A DNA stretch of 64,000 nucleotides from Cognatishimia sp. SS12 (GCF_028369055.1 NZ_JAQNCZ010000001.1:124001-188000), one strand, 5' to 3'; positions 34,685 through 44,874 are shown, counted from the stretch's first letter. Numbers and translations are program-made. Notes: a model not told the origin generated them from the sequence alone.

Positions 34685-36343
34685 ATGAAAGCACATTCCT
34701 TGAATCTGAACCCGCGCTCTGCGCTGGGTCTGGCGCTCAATCCTTGGTCACTTGGCGCCTTGGTGATCTGTACCATTGTGCTGGTGCCGATTGTGACCGT
34801 TGCGGTGCTTGCGTTTTTTCCCACCGAGAATATCTGGCCGCATCTTCTGGCCACCACTTTGCCGCGCTATTTGACAACCACGCTGGTTCTGATGCTCAGC
34901 GTCGGGTTGCTGGCGGCCTGCGTTGGCACCGGGGCGGCCTGGCTCATTACACGGTACCGCTTTCCGTTGAGCCGTTGGCTGGAGTGGCTGCTGCTTTTGC
35001 CGCTGGCGATCCCCGCCTATGTCGGGGCCTATGCGCTGGTCGATTTTCTGGAATATGCCGGGCCGGTGCAAACCACGCTGAGGCAGATTTTTGGCTGGCA
35101 GACATCGCGCGATTATTGGTTCCCGGAAATCCGCTCGATCGGGGCTGCCATACTGGTCTTGGCAGCGTCGCTCTTTCCCTATGTCTATATCCTGACCCGC
35201 GCCGCGTTTAAGGAGCAGTCAGGATCGGCCGAAGAGGTGGCGCAATCTTTGGGGGCAGGGGCGGTTGGCCGGTTCTTGCGTGTCGGGTTGCCGCTGGCGC
35301 GCCCTGCGATTGCGGCCGGCGCGGCCATTGTGATGATGGAAACAGTCAATGATTTTGGCACGGTTGACTATTTTGCGGTGCAAACGCTGACTACCGGCAT
35401 TTTCAACGTCTGGCTCGAAAGCCATAATGTGGGCGGCGCGGCGCAGATCGCTTCGGTCGTGCTGGTGCTGGTGATCTTTCTGGTCACGCTGGAAAAAGTC
35501 AGCCGCCGCAAAATCAAATTCTTCAACCTCTCCACCCGCCATCGCCCGGCAAAAAAGACCGACCTTCGCGGCATTTGGGGGTATGGCGCAATGGTGGCCT
35601 GCCTGATCCCATTTCTGTTTGGTTTTGTGTTGCCTGTCACCGTGATCGGGCATCATGCGCTGGAAAACACCGAACGCTGGAGCGAACCTGCGCTGATGCG
35701 CGCGCTCGGCAATACGCTGACGGTTGGTGGGATCGCGGCTGTGGTCACGGTGCTGGCGGGGGTGTTTCTGGTCTATGGCGTGCGCCTGTCGGGGCGCAGC
35801 CTGCCGCGTCTGTTGCTGCCGCTGACGACCATCGGCTATGCCGCACCGGGTGCAGTTCTGGGGGTGGGCATTCTGATCCCGCTTGCGTTTCTGGATCACC
35901 GGTTGGCCGACATGCTTGAGGTGCTGTTGAACCGCCCGGTGGGTCTGCTGCTGACGGGGTCTGCCTTTGCGCTGGTGCTGGCCTATGCAGTCCGGTTCTT
36001 TGCCATTGCGCAGGGCGCGGCGGATGCGGCCATGGGGCGGATCTCTCCAAGTTTGGATATGGCGGCCCGCTCGCTTGGGCGCACGCGGGTGCAGGTGCTG
36101 CGCGAAATCTACGTGCCGCTGATCCGCGGCTCTGTCGGCTCTGCCCTTTTGCTGGTGTTTGTGGATTGCGTCAAAGAGCTGCCAGCCACCATGCTGCTGC
36201 GCCCGTTCAACTATGAAACACTGGCGACGCATGTGCATGACCAGGCCAGTTTGGAAAACCTGGGTGATGCCAGCCCCGGCGCGATTATGATTGTCTGTGT
36301 CGGGTTGGTGGCTGTTTTGCTGCTGGCGCGGGCCAATCGCTGA
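34685..36343 (+). CDS. FbpB-like iron(III) ABC transporter permease
   Basis: Inner-membrane permease of 552 residues made of two fused permease halves (about 12 transmembrane segments), the FbpB/AfuB layout. Each half has an EAA loop: EEVAQSLGAGAVGRFLRVGLP and DMAARSLGRTRVQVLREIYVP. Such permeases import ferric iron delivered by FbpA-type binding proteins. No fbpA or fbpC gene is in the window, so its partners are encoded elsewhere. ATG 34685 has an AGGG site; the frame is open 61 codons upstream into the divergent gene and is rejected there. Confidence 0.9.
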   Translation: MKAHSLNLNPRSALGLALNPWSLGALVICTIVLVPIVTVAVLAFFPTENIWPHLLATTLPRYLTTTLVLMLSVGLLAACVGTGAAWLITRYRFPLSRWLEWLLLLPLAIPAYVGAYALVDFLEYAGPVQTTLRQIFGWQTSRDYWFPEIRSIGAAILVLAASLFPYVYILTRAAFKEQSGSAEEVAQSLGAGAVGRFLRVGLPLARPAIAAGAAIVMMETVNDFGTVDYFAVQTLTTGIFNVWLESHNVGGAAQIASVVLVLVIFLVTLEKVSRRKIKFFNLSTRHRPAKKTDLRGIWGYGAMVACLIPFLFGFVLPVTVIGHHALENTERWSEPALMRALGNTLTVGGIAAVVTVLAGVFLVYGVRLSGRSLPRLLLPLTTIGYAAPGAVLGVGILIPLAFLDHRLADMLEVLLNRPVGLLLTGSAFALVLAYAVRFFAIAQGAADAAMGRISPSLDMAARSLGRTRVQVLREIYVPLIRGSVGSALLLVFVDCVKELPATMLLRPFNYETLATHVHDQASLENLGDASPGAIMIVCVGLVAVLLLARANR

Positions 36344-36361
36344 TCCGCGCCAGATGTTGCG

Positions 36362-37222
36362 TCACTTGCCGCTGAGCGCAAAGTCCCAATAAAGGTCGCG
36401 CGCGCGTTTGCTGATGGGCCCAAACTCTAGCGCGCGGTCCTGAAACTTTGCCACCGGCATTACCTTGGCGATATTGCCGGTGCAGAAAATTTCTTCGGCG
36501 GTTTCAAAATCTTCCACTTTCAGCGTGGTTTCATGCACGACGATGCCATCGGCACGCAAAAGCGCAATCACGCGCTGGCGCGTCAATCCATTGAGGAAAC
36601 AGCCGTTTGGCACCGGGGTGAACACTTCGCCATCTTTGATCAGGAACACGTTGGTTGACGCGGTTTCAGCCACATTGCCATCAATATCAAGCGACAGCGC
36701 GTTTGAATATCCGCGCGCGCGCGCCCAAGCCATGATGCGCCCGTTGTTGGCATAGAGCGAACCAGCCTTGGCTTCGGTCAGGGCCATGTCCTGCCGCGGG
36801 CGGCAAAACGGCGCAACGGTCAGGGAAAACCCTTCGGGCTTGGGCATCGGCAGTTCTTCGATGCAGACCGAAAAGGTGGCAGAGTCAGGCACCAGATCGA
36901 TGATGCCCGGGCTGCTTTCGGTCGCCCACATCATCGGGCGAATATAAAGTTCTGCGTCATCGGCATAGGTCGCGACGCCTTCTTTTACGATCTCGACGAT
37001 TTCATCGCCGGTGATCGACGGCGTCATGCCAAGCGCTTCGGCAGAGCGGATCAGCCGGTGGCAATGCCCTTCAAGATCCGGCATCACACCCTGAAATTTA
37101 CGGGCACCGTCAAACACCTGCGAGCCAAGCCATGCCACATGATCTGCCGCGCGAATGACCGCCACATTGCCGTTTTGCCAGGTGCCGTCAAAATAAGTGC
37201 GCAGGTTGTCGCTCAGTGCCAT
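36362..37222 (-). CDS. branched-chain amino-acid aminotransferase-like enzyme (fold type IV)
   Basis: PLP enzyme, 286 residues, of the IlvE/D-amino-acid-aminotransferase/4-amino-4-deoxychorismate lyase group. The Schiff-base Lys152 lies in TEAKAGSLYANN, and the phosphate-binding FCTGN is near residue 251. The ETASTNVF segment is typical of BCAT. Branched-chain transamination is the most likely role; D-amino-acid or aromatic specificity is possible. ATG 37222 has GGGGAG. No ilv or leu gene is adjacent. Confidence 0.85.
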   Translation of the reverse strand: MALSDNLRTYFDGTWQNGNVAVIRAADHVAWLGSQVFDGARKFQGVMPDLEGHCHRLIRSAEALGMTPSITGDEIVEIVKEGVATYADDAELYIRPMMWATESSPGIIDLVPDSATFSVCIEELPMPKPEGFSLTVAPFCRPRQDMALTEAKAGSLYANNGRIMAWARARGYSNALSLDIDGNVAETASTNVFLIKDGEVFTPVPNGCFLNGLTRQRVIALLRADGIVVHETTLKVEDFETAEEIFCTGNIAKVMPVAKFQDRALEFGPISKRARDLYWDFALSGK

Positions 37223-37328
37223 TGTCTTCTCCCCTTGAGCATTCGCATTACCGCGTTCCTAACGCTGCGGCAGGTCCGACTGCAAGGGCTAGCGTGCGCG
37301 CGCGCCGCAACGACGGCGCGTCACGGGA

Positions 37329-38300
37329 TCAGATTGGCAAGAGGGGTTGGTTGTTGCGCTTGTGACGCGCCACGAGGCGACGTTGGTTGCGCGGCGTTGC
37401 AATGACACGCGCTGGTGCAGCCTCCGCCATCGCGCCGATCTCAGGGAACAAGGCCAGGATCTCTTCGCGCGCGTCAGGACTGATGGTTTTCAGCGCTTCG
37501 GCCCCGGTGAGCAGACTTTCAGAGGGGGCCCCTTCGGCGAAAATCACCTCATGCTGGTCAAAGAGCAGATGGTGATAGGCGACGCTTTCGGCCTCAGTAT
37601 CGACAAAAATGCCGGGCAGGGCGGTCAGCCGAATGGCAGAGACCAGTGTCTCAGAGGTGCCAAACATGCGCTCTGCGATACGGGATTGCACCAGCATGCG
37701 ATGTTGGCGTGACACCAACAGATCGCGTTTGGGCAACCCGCCGCCAAGCGCGCCGGCCACGATACGAATGGGGCGCAGTTTGGGATTGTCGGCAAGATGG
37801 GTGGCCTGCAATTCACGGCGCATGTTCATCACCAATCTGCGCGCGTGCCCATTGTGGGTTAGAACTTGATCCCCGGCAATGAGGTCCTCGACCGCAATAT
37901 CGCCTTTCTTGGTGCGGATCAGCGTGCCTGCCGCAAAGCAGACCACTTCGTCATAGTCCCAGCCGGTGCTGTGGCTTTGATAGCGACCAAGCCGTGCGCC
38001 TTCGGTGAAGGCAGAGCCTTCTTGCGGGGCGAAATACCATCCACCGTCTGGCGTGTAGAAAAAGTTGAAATCTTCGACGTGTTTGTTGTTGTCGGTATCT
38101 CGAAAATTGATCGAAATCTTGTAGGGCGAGCCCCCGGTCACATTGGCGCTGCCGCCGTCGATACTGACGGTTTCGTTGGAGTCACTGCTGCCCCCCACAG
38201 AGGCGTCATCATCGTTGAACACCGCAGTGTGGGACTCATTGTAGGTCGCGTTGTATCCTGTGCCGCTCCACTGGAAAACGGTCATCGTATATTGTGGCAT
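37329..38300 (-). CDS. Hint-domain (self-processing) protein
   Basis: A 323-residue protein with a Hedgehog/intein (Hint) domain from Cys121 (VCFAAGTLIRTKKGD, block A) through SRQHRMLV (block B) to the HHLLFDQHEVI region. The N-terminal 115 residues are Ser/Asn/Gly rich, like secreted adhesin fragments. Roseobacter Hint proteins of this type are often type I secretion substrates. The domain could autocleave before Cys121. No signal peptide. ATG 38300 after AGGCAGAG. It is divergent from a secreted glycosidase-like gene. Confidence 0.88.
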   Translation of the reverse strand: MPQYTMTVFQWSGTGYNATYNESHTAVFNDDDASVGGSSDSNETVSIDGGSANVTGGSPYKISINFRDTDNNKHVEDFNFFYTPDGGWYFAPQEGSAFTEGARLGRYQSHSTGWDYDEVVCFAAGTLIRTKKGDIAVEDLIAGDQVLTHNGHARRLVMNMRRELQATHLADNPKLRPIRIVAGALGGGLPKRDLLVSRQHRMLVQSRIAERMFGTSETLVSAIRLTALPGIFVDTEAESVAYHHLLFDQHEVIFAEGAPSESLLTGAEALKTISPDAREEILALFPEIGAMAEAAPARVIATPRNQRRLVARHKRNNQPLLPI

Positions 38301-38480
38301 CTGCTCTGCCTTTGATCTGTTGCCCTTTAATGGGTCTTAAAGCTGGGTTAATTTTAAGTGAATCCAGCGCGTTATCCAAGAAATTTTCTGCAGTTTTTCC
38401 AGCGCGTCGCGATTTTGCCCTACTGCGATGGCGTTTTCCTTCTATGTTGCAGGTATGGGACAAGAGGGAATGTGAACGGC

Positions 38481-41339
38481 ATGAACCGATTTGTGGCACA
38501 ACTCGCTGGCGGGATTAGCGCGGTCTTTGTGGTCGCCATATTAAGCGCGACGGTCCTGTCTGCGCAGTCTTCGGAGCCACCGCGCAAAATCTACACCTAT
38601 GGCAACAGCCTGATCAATCACGGCTCGGGCAATGACAACACCACCGTGCCCCATTGGCTCGCCTATTTTGCTGATCAATCCGAGGTGCGCTTTCTGCTTG
38701 ATGGCGAGGGTGTGTTCCTGAAGGACATGGACCTCAGCAAACGCCCCACCAGCGACTGGGGGTTTAAGAATGTCGATAGCGCCTGGACCCGGCAATATCG
38801 CATGTTTGAACAGGTCGGATACGAGAGCCTTCTGATGAACCCCACCAATTTTGTGCAATATCTGCCGCCTGATGCCGCCTATGAGGGCGACAACCCCGAA
38901 GGGCGCAGCCCGCTGTCGATCACCACGGCATTGATGCAGAGCTATGGGGCGGGCAAGCATCTTTATGTTTACGAAGGTTGGGCGGATATGGCCCCGTTTC
39001 TCTGGAGCTTTCCACCCGGCGCGCGTCGGCTTGAGAAATACCATCGGTTCAATCAGGGCGAATATCACGATTGGTACGTGGATTTTGTCGCCATGTTGCG
39101 CCGTGATCTGCCGGGGGAAAATGTCACGTTGATCCCCGTTGCCCGCATCCTGGCGCGGGCGTTTTTGGAGACCAAACTGGGCCAAATCCCGGTCACAGAC
39201 CTCTATTCGGATGACGCGCCCCATGGCACGGCGACGCTGTATTTCATGGCAGCGGCGATCACCTACGCCGGTCTTTTTGAAGAGCTGCCCAAACTGGGCG
39301 CGCGTCCACAGGATGTGCACCCCGAGGCGATTGCAAATTTTGAGGCGCTGACAGCGCTGATTGCCGAAGAAATGCCTCTGAAAACTGCGGCCGCGACTGA
39401 GGCCGCTCCAGAAACACCTGTGCAGGCCGCCGAGGCTGCACCGCTGGACGATCTGCCTGCGCTTGGCATGGGGCTGAACGGCATTTCCGATTGGTCGCCA
39501 CAGGTGCCTTTTGTCAATCACATGAAATCGGCGCGCCAATGGGTCGGGCATCTGCCCGGACAATTTGGCGGCTGGGGCCATGCGGATTTTGCCGCTGGCG
39601 GGCATTTGGATGCCCATGGCTGGCCGATCCGCCTGCCCGAAGAATTGGACCGCATTGAAACCTTGATGCTGACCGATCTGACCGAAGAGGCCGCGTTGCA
39701 ATCAGGCGTATACCGCCTGACCTATGAGGGCAGTGGCAAGCTGGATATTGCCGGGCGGGTGCGCGCGCTGCGTTATGGTGAAGGGGAAATATGGTTCCGC
39801 TTTCAACCCGGCGATGGCGCGGTTGCAGTGGTGATATCGGAAACCGACCCTGAGGGCACGGGTGATTACATCCGCAATATTGCGGTGGTGCGCGAAGACC
39901 AGATCCCGCTTTATGAGGCCGGGGTGATCTTCAACCCGGAATGGGTGCAGCACATTCAGGATATGCGCCTGCTGCGCTTTATGGATTGGATGTTCACCAA
40001 CGGCTCCCCCAAGGTGACGTGGCAAGACCGCGCCGCGCCGGAAGACTACAGTTATACGTGGCGCGGCGCGCCCGCTGAAATAATGCTGGCGCTGGTCAAT
40101 CAGGTTGGCGCAGACCCATGGTTCAACATGCCGCACCAGGCCGACAATACCTATGTCGAAAACTTCGCAACCCTCGTGCGAGATCAGTTGCGCCCGGGGC
40201 TGAAGGCGCATGTGGAATATTCCAACGAGGTCTGGAATTTTCAGTTTGAACAAGCGCAATACGCCGCCGCGCAGGCCGTGGCGCTGTGGGGCGAAGCGGG
40301 GCGTGACAATTGGATGCAATATGCCGGACACCGCGCTGCCGAGATTGCCGAGATTTGGAATGCGGTCTTTGACGATGCGGCTGAGCACCGCCTGACCCAT
40401 GTGCTTGGGGTGCACACCCATTGGCCGGGCTTAGAAGAGCAAAGCCTGTTCGCCCCTCTTTCTGTTGCCTCGGGCCGCCCCGCGCCGGTGACATTTTTTG
40501 ATGCCTATGCGGTCACGGGGTATTTCGGGCTGGAGGATGAAAGCGCCGCCTATGCCGACAAGATCTTGGGCTGGGTCAAAGAGGGGCGTGAAAGCGGGCA
40601 GGGTTTTGATGTGGCAACCCGAAATTTGGCTGCTGATATACGGCGGCATGCGCTGAACACGCTGATCAACGAGGCCTGGCCCTACAACGCCAAGGTCGCT
40701 GCGCGAAATGGCTTGGCGCTGATCATGTACGAAGGCGGCAGCCATGTGGTCGGGCGCGGCGCGCAGGTTGATAACGAAGCGCTGACCGAATTCTTGACGC
40801 ACTTTAACTATACCGATGAGGCCGCCGCGCTTTACGAAGAATTGCTGGGCGCTTGGCGCGCTGTGGGCGGCACGGTGTTTACCGCGTTTGTGGATGTGGC
40901 GCGCCCGTCCAAATGGGGCAGTTGGGGGGCGTTGCGCCATGTGAGCGACAGCACCAAGCGCTTTGATGTGCTGCGGGACTATAATCGCGACGTGCCACTG
41001 CCAAGTGCAGGCCGCCGGGCAGAGGATTTTGCCCATGGCAGCCTGCAACGCGCAGAGGATCAAGGTGCCGAGCTGGTTGGCACGCCGCTTTCTGACATTT
41101 TGCTGGGGCAGGGCGGGGACGATCTGCTGATCAGCGCAGGCGGTGACGATCATATCCACGGCGGCGCGGGCGTTGACCATGCGCTGCTGCCCGGGTTTCT
41201 GGAGGAATACCAGTTTTTCCGCGAAGGCGCGCGTCTCAGGGCAGTGGGGCCTGCTGGCACGGTGCGGCTGTTTGCTGTGGAAACCCTGGCTTTTGACAAG
41301 GCACCCGAGGTGATCCTGTCGGTGTCAGATTTCTTCTGA
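38481..41339 (+). CDS. secreted glycosidase-like protein with RTX-type C-terminus
   Basis: A 952-residue exported protein. It has an N-terminal signal-type hydrophobic segment (about 10-30), an N-terminal domain (IYTYGNSLINHG, to about 300) resembling an SGNH-type fold, an Ala/Glu/Pro linker near residues 300-325, then a large domain with the VEYSNEVWNF motif seen in glycoside-hydrolase-like and cellulose-binding-annotated proteins. Near the C-terminus are degenerate calcium-binding nonapeptides (GQGGDDLLI, GGDDHIHGG). It probably cleaves or binds the polysaccharide made by the neighbouring cluster (inference). ATG 38481 is used; GTG 38472 is an alternative. It ends 15 bases inside the convergent GT4 gene. 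Confidence 0.75.
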   Translation: MNRFVAQLAGGISAVFVVAILSATVLSAQSSEPPRKIYTYGNSLINHGSGNDNTTVPHWLAYFADQSEVRFLLDGEGVFLKDMDLSKRPTSDWGFKNVDSAWTRQYRMFEQVGYESLLMNPTNFVQYLPPDAAYEGDNPEGRSPLSITTALMQSYGAGKHLYVYEGWADMAPFLWSFPPGARRLEKYHRFNQGEYHDWYVDFVAMLRRDLPGENVTLIPVARILARAFLETKLGQIPVTDLYSDDAPHGTATLYFMAAAITYAGLFEELPKLGARPQDVHPEAIANFEALTALIAEEMPLKTAAATEAAPETPVQAAEAAPLDDLPALGMGLNGISDWSPQVPFVNHMKSARQWVGHLPGQFGGWGHADFAAGGHLDAHGWPIRLPEELDRIETLMLTDLTEEAALQSGVYRLTYEGSGKLDIAGRVRALRYGEGEIWFRFQPGDGAVAVVISETDPEGTGDYIRNIAVVREDQIPLYEAGVIFNPEWVQHIQDMRLLRFMDWMFTNGSPKVTWQDRAAPEDYSYTWRGAPAEIMLALVNQVGADPWFNMPHQADNTYVENFATLVRDQLRPGLKAHVEYSNEVWNFQFEQAQYAAAQAVALWGEAGRDNWMQYAGHRAAEIAEIWNAVFDDAAEHRLTHVLGVHTHWPGLEEQSLFAPLSVASGRPAPVTFFDAYAVTGYFGLEDESAAYADKILGWVKEGRESGQGFDVATRNLAADIRRHALNTLINEAWPYNAKVAARNGLALIMYEGGSHVVGRGAQVDNEALTEFLTHFNYTDEAAALYEELLGAWRAVGGTVFTAFVDVARPSKWGSWGALRHVSDSTKRFDVLRDYNRDVPLPSAGRRAEDFAHGSLQRAEDQGAELVGTPLSDILLGQGGDDLLISAGGDDHIHGGAGVDHALLPGFLEEYQFFREGARLRAVGPAGTVRLFAVETLAFDKAPEVILSVSDFF

Positions 41340-42545
41340 CACCCGCAGATCCAACGCTTCGCGGGCGATGACCTCAGCGCCGCGATCGGAGCTGAATTGC
41401 GCCAGAATGCGTGCGCGTCCGGCCTTGCCCAGCCGCATGGCGTCTTCGGGGTTTGCGACCAAAAGCGAAATGGCAGAGGCCAGCGCCTCAGGATCTCGGG
41501 GTGGCACCAGCAGACCGTCGACCCCGTGGCGGATCAGCTCTGGCACCCCGCCGGCATCGGTGCCGATCGTTGGCACCTCGCAGGACATTGCCTCCATATA
41601 GGCGACGCCCAGCGGTTCATGCCAGCTGGCCAGCACAAATAGATGTGCATTCAGCAGCGCCCGGCGCACCTCTTCGGCGCTGATCGCCCCCATGAGACGC
41701 ACATGATTGCCCAATTCGAGAGTTTCAATCTCGGCCTCAAGCACGCTGCGATATCCGCTGCCGCCTGCATCATCCTCGCCCGCAATATCAAGGCGCACGT
41801 TCATCCCCTGATCACGTAGCCGGCGCACGGCCTGCATCAATTCGAGATGCCCCTTGACCACGTTGAGCCGTGCGCAGCTGAACAGCCGCAGACTTTCGCC
41901 CGGCTGGGGCGGGCTATAGGGCATATCCCGCTGCAACGTCTGCGGATCTACCCCCATCGGCTGCACGAAGAGCTTGGCGGGCAGGTCAGACCCGAGCTGC
42001 TCGGGCAGTTCGGCCCGCAGTTTTTCGGTAATCACCGTGGCGAATTTGGCATGGCGCCATTTCAATCGTTGGCCTGGGCCATAATCAGACATCGGCCCAT
42101 GCAGGGTCAGGCTGTAGCTCGGCCCGCCCATCTGTTGCGCCAGCATTGCAACCAGCGCGGCGCGGCCGCACGAGTGCACATGCACATGGGCAATCCCCTG
42201 CGCCGCGCAACTCTCCTTGAGCTTTTGCGCGGCGGCTGTGGTCATCGCCAGATCCTTGGCCAGCGCTTTGCCTTCGCGCAACACGTCTCGCGCCCAGATC
42301 AGCGGCGACAGCCCCATGGCCCCGGTCGCCGCAGCCAGAGGATCGATCTTGCCCAGATATGTCGTGCGCACCATGGCCTCTTGGCTCCAGGCGTGGGAAA
42401 TCAGCCCTTTGGGGGGTCGTTTTGTACTGAAGAGCGCCACAGTGTGGCCCATGCGTTCCAGCGCAAGGATCTCTCGCCAAAAGAAAATATGGGTCTGTCC
42501 GGGAAATTCGGGTATCAGATATCCAAGCGTTGGCGATTTTGTCAC
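41325..42545 (-). CDS. GT4-family glycosyltransferase
   Basis: A 406-residue retaining glycosyltransferase of GT-B fold. The C-terminal donor domain shows SCARLNVVKGH, the E-x7-E box ASWHEPLGVAYMEAM, and GGVPELI. Acceptor and sugar are unknown; the neighbourhood suggests exopolysaccharide assembly. Start GTG 42545 has an AGGGG site. It is divergent from the long plus-strand operon, so the 110-base gap should hold promoters for both. Confidence 0.9.
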   Translation of the reverse strand: MTKSPTLGYLIPEFPGQTHIFFWREILALERMGHTVALFSTKRPPKGLISHAWSQEAMVRTTYLGKIDPLAAATGAMGLSPLIWARDVLREGKALAKDLAMTTAAAQKLKESCAAQGIAHVHVHSCGRAALVAMLAQQMGGPSYSLTLHGPMSDYGPGQRLKWRHAKFATVITEKLRAELPEQLGSDLPAKLFVQPMGVDPQTLQRDMPYSPPQPGESLRLFSCARLNVVKGHLELMQAVRRLRDQGMNVRLDIAGEDDAGGSGYRSVLEAEIETLELGNHVRLMGAISAEEVRRALLNAHLFVLASWHEPLGVAYMEAMSCEVPTIGTDAGGVPELIRHGVDGLLVPPRDPEALASAISLLVANPEDAMRLGKAGRARILAQFSSDRGAEVIAREALDLRVSEEI

Positions 42546-42655
42546 GGCGAGGCCCCTGTATCATCCGGTTGGGTTTACCAAAGCAGGCTGATGGGTGATT
42601 ACCATAGGAGAGCCGGAAATCCGAGCAGAATCAAGCCAGTAAAAGGCGGAATTTG

Positions 42656-43483
42656 GTGAAAACGAGCATCATCATCCCAGCAAGTAACGAAGCGCTCTGG
42701 ATGAGCGCCTGTCTTGAGGCGGTCCTGGCCTCAGAAAGATTGCAAGGCGCGCAGATCATTGTCGTGGCCAATGGCTGTACGGACAAGACCGCCGACATTG
42801 CCCGTCGCTATGCGGTGCTGGCAGAGGAAAAGGGCTGGGCGCTTGACGTGATCGAGCTGAAGATTGGCAATAAGCTGCATGCGCTGAACGTGGGTGATCA
42901 CGCCGCCAAGGGCGACATTCGCATCTATCTGGATGCGGATGTGCGCGTAAGCCCACGGCTGTTGTGGCAGATGGAGCGTGCGCTGGATCGCGACACGCCG
43001 GCCTGGGCCAGCGGGCAGTTGCAGATGGCGGCGGCCAGCCGCGTCAGCCGCGCCTATGCGCGCTTTTGGTCCAAAGTCCCCTTCATGGCGAAATCCGTGC
43101 CCGGTGCCGGGCTGTTTGGTGTCAACAAGGCCGGGCGGGCCCGTTGGGAGGATTTTCCCGACATCATCTCTGATGACATGTTTGTACGGCTGCATTTCAA
43201 ACCGCGTGAACGGCTTGCCGTGCCCGGAACCTACATCTGGCCAGTGGCCGAGGGTTGGAAAAACCTGATCAAAGTGCGCCGCCGCCAAAACGCGGGCGTT
43301 GCGCAGCTTGCCGATCGATATCCGCGATTGATGCAGCACGAAGACAAAGGCCAAATGACTAAGGGCGAGCTGGCGCGCGCGGCCAGTCAGCGCCCGCTGG
43401 GGTTCTTGGTCTATGGGATTGTCTCCGCCATCGTGCGGTTTACCAATGATCCCGCTGCCCAAACCTGGAGCCGCGGTCGATGA
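42656..43483 (+). CDS. GT2-family glycosyltransferase
   Basis: A 275-residue inverting glycosyltransferase of GT-A fold: SIIIPASNEA N-terminus, nucleotide-binding YLDADVR (DxD-type acid), and a downstream DIISDDMFVR acidic site. First gene of the plus-strand operon that includes the flippase, PKS and NRPS. Start GTG 42656, with TTG 42653 just before it. Its stop overlaps the flippase start (ATGA). Confidence 0.9.
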   Translation: MKTSIIIPASNEALWMSACLEAVLASERLQGAQIIVVANGCTDKTADIARRYAVLAEEKGWALDVIELKIGNKLHALNVGDHAAKGDIRIYLDADVRVSPRLLWQMERALDRDTPAWASGQLQMAAASRVSRAYARFWSKVPFMAKSVPGAGLFGVNKAGRARWEDFPDIISDDMFVRLHFKPRERLAVPGTYIWPVAEGWKNLIKVRRRQNAGVAQLADRYPRLMQHEDKGQMTKGELARAASQRPLGFLVYGIVSAIVRFTNDPAAQTWSRGR

Positions 43484-44874
43484 GCGCGGCGCAGAAATCC
43501 GGGATCATGACCCGTGCGCGCGGGCTGCTGACAGGCGAGGCCTTCAGCGCCCGGCTGATGCGGGGCGCGGCGCTGACCGTGGCCGGATTTGGCGCGGCGC
43601 AGATTTTGCGTCTGGCATCCAACCTGATTTTGACCCGGCTGCTGTTTCCCGAAGCCTTTGGCATGATGACGCTGATCTATGTGTTTTTGCAGGGGCTGAA
43701 CAATTTTTCCGACGTCGGGGTCAAACCCTCGATCCTGCAAAGCAAACGCGGCGATGATCAGGATTTTCTGGACACGGCCTGGACCATTCAAGTCATCCGG
43801 GGCTTTTTGCTGTGGGGCGTGACCTTTGCGCTCGCCATTCCCGCAGCGCGGTTCTTTGATGCGCCGCAGATGACCCAATTGCTGCCTGCAGTGGGCCTGA
43901 CGCTTGTCATTTCCGGCTTTAACCCAACACGCATGGAAACCGCCAACCGCCATCTCAAATTTGGTCGCCTCACGGTGATTGACCTTGGCGCGCAGGTTGT
44001 TGGTCTGCTTGTCGCGCTGGCTTTCGCCTACCTGCTGCAATCAGTCTGGGCGCTGGTCATTAGTGGCATTATCGGCGCTTTGGCGCATCTGGTTCTGGCG
44101 ATGCTGTTCCTGCCGGGACAGGCCAATCGCTTTCGCTGGGAACCGGCGGCGCGCGATGAGCTGATCCATTTTGGCAAATGGATTTTTCTCAGCACGCTGA
44201 TGGGGTTTTTCCTCAGTCAGGGCGACAAGATTATCCTGGGTAAATACCTGAACCTTGAGATCCTGGGGATCTACAATATCGGCTATTTTCTCGGCAGTTT
44301 TCCGCTGGTGCTGGGCATCACTTTTATCGCGCGCCTGCTGATCCCGATTTATCGTGAGAAACCACCAAAGGAATCGCGGGCAAATTTCAAGAAATTGCAG
44401 AAAATGCGCTTTCTGCTTTCAGGAGCGCTTTTGGCGATGTTGTTTGCTGTTGGAGGGCTTTCCACCTGGCTGGTCACGACGTTGTATGACCCGCGTTATG
44501 TGCTTGCATCGGGTATCTTGGTGGTGGTCGCATGCGCGCAGCTTCCGCAATTGATCATTTTGACCTATGATCAAGCAGCTCTGGCGGCAGGGGACTCACG
44601 ACGCTTTTTCGTGCTGATTGCAGCACGCGCGATCATGCTGCTTCTGGGGTTGTTGATTGGGGTCGAATATTTCGGTCTGCTTGGTGCGTTTACGGGGCAG
44701 GGGCTTGCGATGCTTCTGGTCTATCCGGTTGTGATCTGGCTGGCGCGCCACCAAGGCACCTGGGACCCGCTGCATGATGCGTTTTTTGCGGTCGTCGGCG
44801 GGGGCTTGATGGCAGTTGCCCTGACCTTGAACTGGCCCGCGGTTGCGGCGCTGATCGCCTTGAATTCGCCTTGA
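43480..44874 (+). CDS. Wzx-type polysaccharide flippase
   Basis: MATE/PST-type membrane exporter of 464 residues, about 12-14 hydrophobic segments, with the N-terminal R-TLLTRLLFPEAFGMM-type region typical of the polysaccharide-transport family. It moves undecaprenol-linked repeat units, or possibly other lipid-linked glycans, across the inner membrane. The ATG at 43480 overlaps the GT2 stop. The PKS gene begins 84 bases later. Confidence 0.9.
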   Translation: MSAAQKSGIMTRARGLLTGEAFSARLMRGAALTVAGFGAAQILRLASNLILTRLLFPEAFGMMTLIYVFLQGLNNFSDVGVKPSILQSKRGDDQDFLDTAWTIQVIRGFLLWGVTFALAIPAARFFDAPQMTQLLPAVGLTLVISGFNPTRMETANRHLKFGRLTVIDLGAQVVGLLVALAFAYLLQSVWALVISGIIGALAHLVLAMLFLPGQANRFRWEPAARDELIHFGKWIFLSTLMGFFLSQGDKIILGKYLNLEILGIYNIGYFLGSFPLVLGITFIARLLIPIYREKPPKESRANFKKLQKMRFLLSGALLAMLFAVGGLSTWLVTTLYDPRYVLASGILVVVACAQLPQLIILTYDQAALAAGDSRRFFVLIAARAIMLLLGLLIGVEYFGLLGAFTGQGLAMLLVYPVVIWLARHQGTWDPLHDAFFAVVGGGLMAVALTLNWPAVAALIALNSP

